From the NCBI GenBank assembly GCA_937926205.1, contig CALEYL010000079.1, forward strand, positions 1 through 64,000: a stretch of 64,000 nt of DNA, read 5' to 3'. Positions 41,998-51,200 of this stretch are shown here, piece after piece. The notes under the pieces were generated by a model. That model made no database searches, was not told where the DNA came from, and was given only the letters and a program-made list of their open reading frames with translations. Made by a program: the position numbers and the translations under genes. This stretch comes from an uncultured Saprospiraceae bacterium. Lineage in GTDB: Bacteria > Bacteroidota > Bacteroidia > Chitinophagales > Saprospiraceae. How positions within the stretch are numbered: the stretch's first letter is position 1; every line of letters begins with the position of its first letter.

Positions 41998-43432
41998 TGC
42001 TTTTTTCTACTTTGAATCTGAAAAAATAGGCTCTGTTTTTCTCCGTTGCTAACTCAAAGACATAGTACCCTTCAGGTAGTCCAGCAATGTTGACACTCAG
42101 CATGCCGTAGTCGTCCAGCGTATAGGTTTCGCCTCCTTTCCCGAGGCTGAGGTCGTTTGATTCCCAAACCACTTCATTTTTTTGGTTAAAGATCCGCCCG
42201 CTAATATTTTCTCCTTGCATTATGTTCCGGGGGATAACAACCCGTAATTGTCCCTTAACTTCCACGTAATTCCCCTGGTTCTGGCTGATCAGTTGGTAAT
42301 ATTGAAAGGACGGCACGGAAGAAACAGTAAAAGAGGCCTCCACGCTATAACAACCTGCCGGACAAGCTTTCAACCTGGAGTCATCAACCGCCTGGACTTT
42401 CCAACGGTAGCTGGCGCCTAATTCCAAATCTATACTTTCGGGTAAGGAGACTTTAAGATTTCTCTTTATTTTCGTGTTGAAAATAAGTGAGTCCCTTGTA
42501 TTCGTTGACTCCGAAACTTTATACAGCCAAAAGTTATAATTGGCCTTTTCTACATTCGGTTGTTCCTTCCGCCATTCCAGAACAAGCGAATCTGCCTCCT
42601 CCATTGTAATCACGGCGCCATCTTCCGGATAAACCGGAACCGGCGGATCGATTTTTTCATCCGGTTTGGATTCTTTTCCAGCCAGGTTGAAGCTAAGACC
42701 TATGGTAGCCCCAATGGAGTTGAAATAACACTTTCGGACCTCCGACACGGCTGGCGCTGTGCGCAGGCTTGTTACCAACTCCTGAGCAGACATATTTGGG
42801 TTGAGCCCTGCATCCAGATACGCATAGGAATGAAGTACATCGCGCACATGCAGGTAATTGCCCGACAGAGACAGATCCAGTCTTTTAGCAACCTTAAAAT
42901 TCAGCCTCAACGCTGAAAGCAGCATTGGCGTAAACTTCTTTTTTAGTTCTTCATTTTTTGTCTGGTATAGGACATAAGTCTGGTTGAGCGGATCGGCTAC
43001 TTCCACAAATTTTCCGAAGTCCGGATAGGCAAATTTGGATACCCCGACTTTTGAAGTGAGTTCTATATGGACCTTTTTTGAAAGGTTCAGTTTCAAAACA
43101 GGGCCTATTCCGGCAAGCAATTGTTTCCAACTGTCTTGAACGATGGCTTCTGATTTTAAAATGGTAAGGCCGGGGTGCTCGACTGGAATTAAGTCAGGAA
43201 ACTGGATGCCATATTTATCATAGCCGCCATAAAGCCCCAGCCCAAAATTGCCCCACATTTTATCCAGATGCAACCCAAATTGATACCCCTGCTTTGCAAA
43301 AACGTTTACTTCCTTGAAATCGCCCAAAGGACTGGACAAACCAGCTTCCGGCAGTATGCTGATTCCCCTGTTTTGACTGATGGCCAGAACAGGAAGTAAA
43401 AGCAGCGTGACAAGGAAAATTAGTGTTTTCAT
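41978..43432 (-). CDS. Barrel protein with Fn3-like domain, first gene of the YD-shell operon
   Basis: A 484-aa protein: signal peptide (ends VLAISQ), then the same barrel module as the 1240-aa protein (GYQFGLHLDKMWGNFGLGLY, LRTAPAVSEVRKC) over residues about 20-260. A short linker (KPDEKIDPPVPVYPEDG) leads to a fibronectin-III-like domain (about 275-370, SYRWKVQAVDDS) and a C-terminal beta domain reminiscent of T9SS-type modules but without the sorting motif. It probably forms the outer-membrane platform for the YD-shell and lipase proteins encoded behind it. A LytTR-type double box and -7 element lie 56-125 bp upstream. Confidence 0.8.
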   Translation of the reverse strand: MKTLIFLVTLLLLPVLAISQNRGISILPEAGLSSPLGDFKEVNVFAKQGYQFGLHLDKMWGNFGLGLYGGYDKYGIQFPDLIPVEHPGLTILKSEAIVQDSWKQLLAGIGPVLKLNLSKKVHIELTSKVGVSKFAYPDFGKFVEVADPLNQTYVLYQTKNEELKKKFTPMLLSALRLNFKVAKRLDLSLSGNYLHVRDVLHSYAYLDAGLNPNMSAQELVTSLRTAPAVSEVRKCYFNSIGATIGLSFNLAGKESKPDEKIDPPVPVYPEDGAVITMEEADSLVLEWRKEQPNVEKANYNFWLYKVSESTNTRDSLIFNTKIKRNLKVSLPESIDLELGASYRWKVQAVDDSRLKACPAGCYSVEASFTVSSVPSFQYYQLISQNQGNYVEVKGQLRVVIPRNIMQGENISGRIFNQKNEVVWESNDLSLGKGGETYTLDDYGMLSVNIAGLPEGYYVFELATEKNRAYFFRFKVEKSNGGNRN

Positions 43433-43487
43433 TTCTTTCTATTACCTGAGCATTGAGTTATCAATCAAAACAAGGTGACTGCTTTAA

Positions 43488-43557
43488 CAAAGGTGCTTAC
43501 TGTCCCACTTCCATGCACAAAAAAATGCGATTCGGTCATTTTCCAATGATATTCGGT
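43488..43557 (-). promoter_or_regulatory. LytTR-type double box and -7 element, site A
   Basis: Two ATTCGGT boxes at 43530-43536 and 43551-43557 start exactly 21 bp apart. CAAAGGTG at 43488-43495 (CACCTTTG on the gene strand) starts 42 bp before the first box and ends 55 bp from the ATG at 43432. Spacing of two helical turns is what paired LytTR DNA-binding domains need. The same layout recurs at 54218-54287 and 56044-56113. It should drive the YD-shell operon (43432 to 27130). Confidence 0.75.
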
Positions 43558-43602
43558 CAACATATAGACCGGTTCAAAACCATGCCCCGGCTTCATACCT
43601 GA

Positions 43603-43686
43603 ATGGTGGCGGGTTCGCTTCGCATGAACATTCGTATTTTGCCAGGTATAATTGAGGTGCGGCCGAGTCAGGCGCCTAAGCAGTAG
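43603..43686 (+). pseudogene. Fossil 3' end of an SDR gene (right copy of the flanking repeat)
   Basis: A 27-codon remnant plus stop, beginning MVAGSLRMN and continuing RILPG-IIEVRPSQ-APKQ. It matches the last 27 codons of the SDR gene at 17700-17780 (MVVDLLRMN ... IEVRPSQ) at 17 of 27 residues. No start codon context or upstream SDR domain is present. It overlaps the 3' end of the oxoamine synthase gene by 11 bp on the opposite strand. With the intact SDR gene it brackets the accessory block. Confidence 0.75.
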
Positions 43687-45040
43687 CATTATTGGCCAAT
43701 TCTTCCAATTTAACCTGCCTGATGGCATTGCAAAGCTCGTCATAGCCTTTGTCGAGTTGAGCCTGTGTCATCTCCGAACTGACGCTCATTCTGATCCTGG
43801 TTTGTTTTCTCGAAACTGCGGGATACGGCACACCAACTGCCAATACGCCGTTGCTGCCCATAAGCTGTGCTGCCTTAATCACAAGGTTGTGGTTGCCCAA
43901 TATGATTGGAAAAATGGCCGTCTCTGCAGAACCAATATTGAAACCGCCCCCCAGAACTTTTGATTTGAAATAGCCGATATTCGTCCAAAGGTTTTTCCGC
44001 CGTTGCTCATCGGATTTGATAATGCGAATGGATTCGAGGGCTGCCGCCATAGCGGGTATAAAGGGAGCGGTCGTAAAAAAATAAGGCCGGCTGGCGAACC
44101 GCAGGTAATTGATCAAATCTTTGTTTCCGGTAACAAAACCACCAGTACTGCCAATCGCTTTGCTCAAAGTGCCTACTAATATGTCAATGCTGTTTGGGGG
44201 CATGCTGAAATGATCCGTTATACCCAGACCGTTTTTACCAATGACTCCAAAAGCATGCGCCTCGTCTACCATCAGTTTACAGCCGTATTTTTTGCATAAT
44301 CCTGAAATTTCGGGCAGGTTAGCGATGTCCCCATCCATGGAGTAGACTCCGTCAACAACCACAATTTTGTTGGCATATTGGCTGCTCGCCCTGATCATTG
44401 CGCTTTCCAGTGAACGCATATCATTGTGGCGGAAAAAAATTTTGTTCCTGCTCTCCACACCATCCATGATGCTCGCATGGGCCAACATATCCACAATAGC
44501 AATGTCGTTGCTCCGCAAAAGTCCGGACAACACGCCCGTATTGGTCATAAAGCCCGCGGGATAAACCAGCGCTTTTTCATGTCCGAAAGTCTCTGCAATT
44601 TCTTCTTCCAGATCGGTCTTCACTTTTGTTCGCCCAGTGGTGATACAGGATGCACCTGAACCTGCTCCATAGGTCTCCAGCGCATGAATTGCGGCATTGA
44701 TCACTCGAGGATGCTGTGCCATATTGAGATAGTCGTTCGAGCCAAAATTCACCATCCGGACCACCTGGTTAGCTGATGGATCAAAAATGTTCCGTTCAAC
44801 CGCCTGGCCATTGAGCACATAGCGCCTGCTGCTGATAAAATTGTTCCTTTCGGCGTCTTCATAAAAACTATGGAAGATGGCCAACCTTTCGTCGAGGCTT
44901 AATTTGTCTAATCCCGGGTCAATAAGCACCTCATAGAGCGTATATTTTTTAGAGTCGATTCTTCCGGAATCTGAAAGGTGGAAATTGATTTTACCGGTAA
45001 TTTTACTGGTGTTTGCAGGGGTAGTCATGATGCTTTTCAT
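43676..45040 (-). CDS. Alpha-oxoamine synthase (AONS/KBL/SPT-like PLP enzyme)
   Basis: A 454-aa PLP-dependent enzyme (M5 at 45028 is an alternative start). It shows the family landmarks: FGSNDYLNMAQHPRVINA, GAGSGASCITTG, MVDEAHAFGVIG, and the PLP-binding Lys in VGTLSKAIGSTGGFV. The family condenses an acyl thioester with an amino acid (glycine, alanine, serine or cysteate). A 70-residue N-terminal extension and the Bacteroidota host make a lipid role (sphingoid base or sulfonolipid synthesis) more likely than biotin synthesis, but the sequence alone does not decide. It stands between two large minus-strand units and has its own upstream region (45041-45120). Confidence 0.88.
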   Translation of the reverse strand: MKSIMTTPANTSKITGKINFHLSDSGRIDSKKYTLYEVLIDPGLDKLSLDERLAIFHSFYEDAERNNFISSRRYVLNGQAVERNIFDPSANQVVRMVNFGSNDYLNMAQHPRVINAAIHALETYGAGSGASCITTGRTKVKTDLEEEIAETFGHEKALVYPAGFMTNTGVLSGLLRSNDIAIVDMLAHASIMDGVESRNKIFFRHNDMRSLESAMIRASSQYANKIVVVDGVYSMDGDIANLPEISGLCKKYGCKLMVDEAHAFGVIGKNGLGITDHFSMPPNSIDILVGTLSKAIGSTGGFVTGNKDLINYLRFASRPYFFTTAPFIPAMAAALESIRIIKSDEQRRKNLWTNIGYFKSKVLGGGFNIGSAETAIFPIILGNHNLVIKAAQLMGSNGVLAVGVPYPAVSRKQTRIRMSVSSEMTQAQLDKGYDELCNAIRQVKLEELANNATA

Positions 45041-45247
45041 TGATTTAGTGTGGTGAAATGTTGCAACTCGTTAACCTCCTTTTTTGAAAAGTTAACCGAT
45101 GCAGAATATGGTTCGACTATATTTGAATAAGTGTTCAAAAATGGCTTTGTGACAAACCATGAAAAAAATATTTTCTGCCGTTGCGAAATCTGTTCCGGAA
45201 TGGACATGGCGGGAGCCTACAACCCAGAGTCCAGTTGTAAGTCTGGT
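45041..45247. other. Intergenic region upstream of the oxoamine synthase gene
   Basis: About 200 bp without a gene; a plus-strand frame starting at 45131 runs antisense into the adhesin gene and is not credible. It should contain the promoter of the oxoamine synthase gene. I saw no ATTCGGT boxes here, unlike the neighbouring intergenic regions. Confidence 0.5.
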
Positions 45248-45284
45248 CAAAAGCCCCGGGCCACCCTTGATTGGGCGACCCGGG
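45248..45284 (-). terminator. Intrinsic terminator of the giant adhesin gene
   Basis: On the minus strand CCCGGGTCGCCC (45284-45273) pairs with GGGTGGCCCGGG (45266-45255) in a 12-bp stem with two G-U pairs and a 6-nt loop, followed by GCTTTT. It begins 14 bp after the stop of the adhesin gene at 45299. On the plus strand the stem is also followed by TTTT, so it may act in both directions. Confidence 0.8.
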
Positions 45285-45298
45285 TTTTATCTTATTAT

Positions 45299-48200
45299 CT
45301 ACTGTTTCACAAACCGCTCAACACCCACAACCCGGCCATCCTCCACCACCTGTACAAAGTACAGTCCGGAAGGCAATATGCCAGCTTCTATCGTCTGCCG
45401 CGCACTGCCCGCTTCAGCAGCTTTTTCCAGCAAAATCTGCCCCGTAAGGCCAATGATGCGGAAGCGCATGCCAGGCGTGGCAGCTTGCGTCAGATCGAGG
45501 GTGAAGTCACCGGCGTTGGGGTTGGGATAGATGCGAAGTGGGGCAAAAGGCACCTCTTCCGTGTTTGTTGCCAGACAGGTCCACTTGCGCAAAACGCCAT
45601 CAACAGGACCATTACTTCCAGAGAATAGGGTGCAAGCCATCCCCGGCTCCTCGTAAGTGGCTAAGGAAGATACAAACTCATAAAAGTGATTGGTAGAAGT
45701 CCAGCTCTGGTTGGCCTCATCCCATTCTGCAACTGCGTTGGCGTTTGTGATGCCAATTTGGGTAAAAACACCGCCTGCATAGAGTCGGCCGTTATATACA
45801 TATAGACTCTGAATTCTTTCATTGTTGTTGATCACAGGCACACCTCCTCCGACGGACTCCCAATTTTGGCCGTTCCAGGCAGCTATTTTTTGGGTTCCCG
45901 GTACATTGGAAGCATTGTAAAAGTCACCTCCCGCATATAGTTTATTGCCATATTGGGTCATAGTGTTCACATACCCAAAATTAATGCCCCCACCTAAAGG
46001 ATGCCAGGCTTGATTTTCCCAATAAGCGATGCCTTTTATCGTCGTGCTTCCTGCCTTGTCAATAGCGCCGCCGGCAACGATATTCCCCATGTACAAACTC
46101 AGGCTTCTGATATCTGCATAAAACGAGTTATATTGCAAACCTCCGCCAAGGTTGTCGGTCCAACGTCCAAGGACATCGTCCCAAATGGCAATACTATTGA
46201 CATTGGACAACGGGTTGGATAACCCGGCAGTGTTAAACCGTCCTCCCGCAACAAGCCCATTGGGCGTACTCAAAAGTGCAAATACCTCTTTACTACCGTT
46301 GGTTACGTTGGATCCAAGCCCACCATCCAAAGCTGACCAGGTCATGCTAACCGGATTCCAAACGGCTATATTTCCACCAGGGCCGCCAAAACTACCTCCT
46401 GCATACAGTTTTCCATTGTGTACAGCCAAAGCAAATACGCCTGAGAAGCCCGAGGGCAGAGAAGGCAACCCAGCCCCAAGTGGCGTAAAAGAGGCGCCAT
46501 CCCAGGCCGCAATGTTGTTGAATCCGGTTTGGGTTCCGATTTGATTAAATATACCCCCAATGATGAGTTTCCCCTGAAATTCCACCATAGCATAAGTGTG
46601 TACTGTTTCTATCGCCGACCACAGGCTGTTATCTGCACAAGGCGCAGAACATTCAGGGGTGCAAGCTGATTGGATGGTAGCGCTGCAAGTGATGGTTTGG
46701 CCACTATCAATGTAATCTGTACTTAAGCTATATAGCGGGTTTTGATTCCCATGCACACAAAACTGTACCGGCACCTTTTGCCCGGAAGGAATGTATCCGC
46801 CCGGTGGTATCAGTTGAAGATGGTCGGGCGCCAGTTGATTTACGGTCCAGCCGTTGGATATGACGTTGATAAATTGCCCGGCATCAACAGTTAGGTCTAT
46901 TTCCGTGAAGCAGAAGGATGCATTGTTCTGTACTTCGAGATAATAACAACAACCATCATAGTTGTTTATTGAAAACTGAAGGGCGCTGCAATCACACTGG
47001 GAGCAAAGGCCAAAATTTAAGGAGTAGGTTCTTGGTCCACCCATTGGGGCTGGCTCCTCAATCGTTAAACTGTACATACCACTTAGAGGCACGGAGGGTG
47101 ACCAGCCGTCTTGCTGAACCAACTGCACGATGTAATCGCCAGGAGGTAAGTTTTCGAATGCATACCCCCCCGCAGCATCTGTCACAACACTGCCGGATAC
47201 ATTGCCAAAAGCGTCAAACACATTGACTGTCCAGCCGGACAAAGTCGGCTGATCCGTAAAGGCGCCACCCACGCAATCAATGTCTGCATATACCCTTCCA
47301 TAAACATAAGAGGTACAGGAAGGCACAATAAAGTTGATGACGCAAGCGCAGGGGCTGCCTCCGCACTGGCCGGTCAGGATCAGTTGATAATTGCCCGGGC
47401 CTGGGAACAGGGTGTATGGAAACGGCGGCAGGGTAAATGAATTGCTGTTTGAAACCGTTCCACTAATGAGGGCCGGACCACCATTTGCCGAAACAATTTC
47501 GTAGCCGATACTCGATGCACACATGGGGCCGGAACAAAGCAGGGTGCCGCTAAAATAATAGAAGTCGTTATTGCCGATGCAGGGCAATTGAACAGACGTC
47601 AGGTTGTTACAGGATAAGGGTCTGCTCCAGTTGCCCGTGCCGTTTGAGAACGTTAAGTTGGCAAAACCGAGACAAACACAAGTATCCATATCAGCAGGAC
47701 ATTCACAATGAATAATGTCAACATCGCCGATAAGTGTTTTCGGGTTCATTGAAAACATCATGTCGCTATCCACAATCCAGCTGTCATTGAACCAGATATT
47801 ACCGGTTGCAGGCATCCCCACGATTCCATACACATCAACGGGTGAAAAAGAGAGCCCATCTCCTGTGGCCCATACCATACTATCGCACTTTCCAAAAACC
47901 CCTGATACCGGATCAATGCTGTCATAGCCATAATCCACACCGCCTGCAGCGCTTTGGTTGTAACTGGGATCCCCTACCTGAAACTGATGGGAAGTAGGAA
48001 CCCAGACCTGGAAACTGTTGAGCTCATATTCCAAAACCCTGGATTCATGCGCAGTAGGGGTAGGATCAGCCGATGCACATGGCGATCCCGTCTGGGAACG
48101 CTCTGCAAGTAACATTTTCCCATCAGAAGAAAACTCGATATCTGATACGGGACTGGAGCCATTGAGGATTCCTGAATATACAGGAATGGTTATTTCGAAA

Positions 48201-51200
48201 TTCGTTCCATTGGCGTAGTCAAAATCTCCGCTTATCGGGTTGCGCCCAACGGAATGAATTTTATTGGCAGAAGAAAAACTGCCAAAGCTTTGATTAAAGT
48301 AAATCCGGTTGTCATAGATGCCTATCCCCCAGATACGCTCCCCTTCACAAACCATTCCGGGGCTGTTATTGTCGGGTGCAAATGGATCGAAAGTGCTCAG
48401 TACATTGCCGGTGTTGCCGTCTATGCGGTAAATCCGGCCATCCTCCATGTTGGTCACAAAAAACTGGTGGAACGGCTCGTCGTAACAGAGGTTGCCTAAG
48501 CCGGTGAGGTCATTGGGCATCTCGGAAACACCCAGCACCGGAGGCCCGACACTGGCAGCAGTCTTCACAAAAACAGAAGGATTACCCGTTACGGCGTCAA
48601 TTTTGTAAATCCCGCCGCTGCCTGCCGCTCCATAGTGATCTGTGTTTGGCCAATTGTATGAGTAAACGGATGTCGCGCCTACGTAAATGTTATTGAATTT
48701 ATCAATGGCTATCCCGAAGATAGAACCAAGAGTGCCGTAGGTCCACTGAGGGTGAGTAATCTCCAGGGCTGGCCAATTGACCAAAGTCGGAATTCCCGTC
48801 CGGTCGCGGATATCCCTTACTGAAAGTACTTTGTCTGATAAGAGTTGCGATATCGGCTGGTAGGTATTCACGGCCATGCCACATTGGAAAAGAGAGGGCA
48901 TATCACAGGTGACTGTCACACACATTTCTTTACTCCAGCAAGCGCTGTCGCCGGTAGTTTCGAAGACGTTGGCGCAAATGGTATATGTGCCGCTTTGGGT
49001 GTAGGTATGCGTCCAGCATCCATTGGCCGGTACAATTACGCCAAGCACCGGGCTGCCGTCGCCAAAATTTGGGGGTCTTGTCAAAAAATGGCAGTCGTCA
49101 AATTGTGGTGCACACACCGTGACGGTACATCCATCTTGCTCAACTGTGAAGCCCTCGGCTACCAGTGCGCAAAAATCGTCAAAATCACTGCAACATTCAC
49201 ACCCATCCGACTCCAAATACAACACACAAGGCGGACACATCTGCCCCGCGCAGCTCCCGTTGAAGGTGAGCGTGTAAATACCAGGATGAACAAACCAGTC
49301 CGGGTCAAGAGCCAGCAGGAAATTCGTTTGGAATGTGAGCGGGCCGCTTTGAATAGGGTTGCCTGAAGGGTCTTGCAGCGACCACTGTATGGTTTGGTTG
49401 GTGGGGCATTGCGTGCCCATACATTGGAAGATGCCGGCTACTTGCGGGAAAAAAACCTGGTCGCAGGGAACAGCCAGAGTATCTCCGCAGGCCACAAATT
49501 GCGTAAATCCTCCCTGCGTGGGTCGCCATGTCATGTCGGAAAACCCGCCGCAGTTGCAACAACTCGGCACGGAAAAATTGATATGACAGACACAAGAATC
49601 TGTGCCGCAATGCCCGGTCAGAATAATCGTATAGTTGCCCGGCCCGGATAGTTGGCCGTAGGAGAAACTGAGGAAAGGCGGACTGCCTAAAGGAACAGTA
49701 CCGGAAATCAATGCCGGTCCGCCGCCTGCCGGGACAATGCTGTAGTCGAAACTTTGCTGACACAAAGGATCGGAACACAGCAAACTCCACTGGAACCAGT
49801 ATAGGGCATCGGACCCGATGCAGGGCAACATGACAGTTGTGCTGTCGCAAAGCGCCGGCAAATTGGGCCCGTTGAGGAAGTTATAGAATTCCATATTCTG
49901 GAAGCCCAGGCAGGCGCAGGTGTCGCAGTCGATGGTCACATCAAAAGAGCAGGAACTCATATTGTTGCACCAATCCGTGGCGGTATAAGTCACCGTTGAG
50001 GTGCCGGAATTAAAGGTCGTGCCGCTGGCGTCGCCTGATCCCGAAGCTGTGGTAGCGCCTGTGATGACGTAGGTTACCGTAGGAGTACCGCAGTTGTCGG
50101 AAGCGCCGAGCGAGTGGATGCCATGCACCGGCATATCGCAGTCGGGCGCCAGAGCCGTAATGGTCATATCCTGCGGACAGTTAATGGTAGGCGGGATGTT
50201 GTCACTTACCGTTACCGTAATGGCATCGCTCGCCATGGATCCATCTTCACAGGTAACGGATACACAAAAATCGTGCTCCCCACAAGGCAGCATCAAATCG
50301 AGCATTTGGGTAGATTCGCCGCTGCACCATTGGTAGCTGTAACCGGACGGCCCGGAAGCCGAAGCGTTGAGTTGTACGTGTCCGCAATTGTCAACGTAAG
50401 TGGCTATAATGGTTACATCGCAGGGCTGCGGAGGCAGACAGGTAACCGTCACTTCCGTCTGGCAGGTAACCATATTCCCGCCCATATCCGTCGCGGTATA
50501 AGTTACAATGGAAGTTCCTGCCAAAAAGGTAGTTCCACTGGCGTCGTTTATTCCTGTCCCTGTGGTTGCCCCCGAAATTACGTAATCCACCATCAGCATC
50601 GGACAATTGTCAGACACTGTTGGTGCAAGGTTCCCGACTACGGCCGTACAAATCCCCTGGCCATTCAGCGTTCCGGAAACCGTTACATTGGGCGGGCACA
50701 TGATGGTTGGCGGTTCATGATCTTCTACGGTCAAAGTGAACGTACACTTTGCCTGTAAGAGCGCCTTGTCTTTAATGGTCAATGTTTTCTGAGGCATCAA
50801 AAAAGAACACACATTATTCAGTGTGACGACGATGGTTTCGTCTCCTTCCAGTATGGCGTCGTTGAGGATGGTGACAGGCAGGATTAATTGGCTCTGACCC
50901 GCCGGGATGACAACGCTGGACGCGAAGGGCGCATAGTCGAAACCTGCCGTAGCGTTTCCTGTGATGGTGTAAGCAACGGTTAAAGGGAGATTGATACTTC
51001 CCCCCACCCGGTTGAAAACCAAATTCACCGTGCCGCAATTTTCATAAGCCACAGCAGAAACAGGATTGCTGTTCACGGCCCATTCCACAGAAGCATCACC
51101 TCCCGCATCAAACGAACCTGCATCTAAAAAAACAGCCGAATCGTTGAGGTCATCACCCACGTCGGCAATGGCTAATTTCAGGTGGTAAGTCTGGCCGGGT

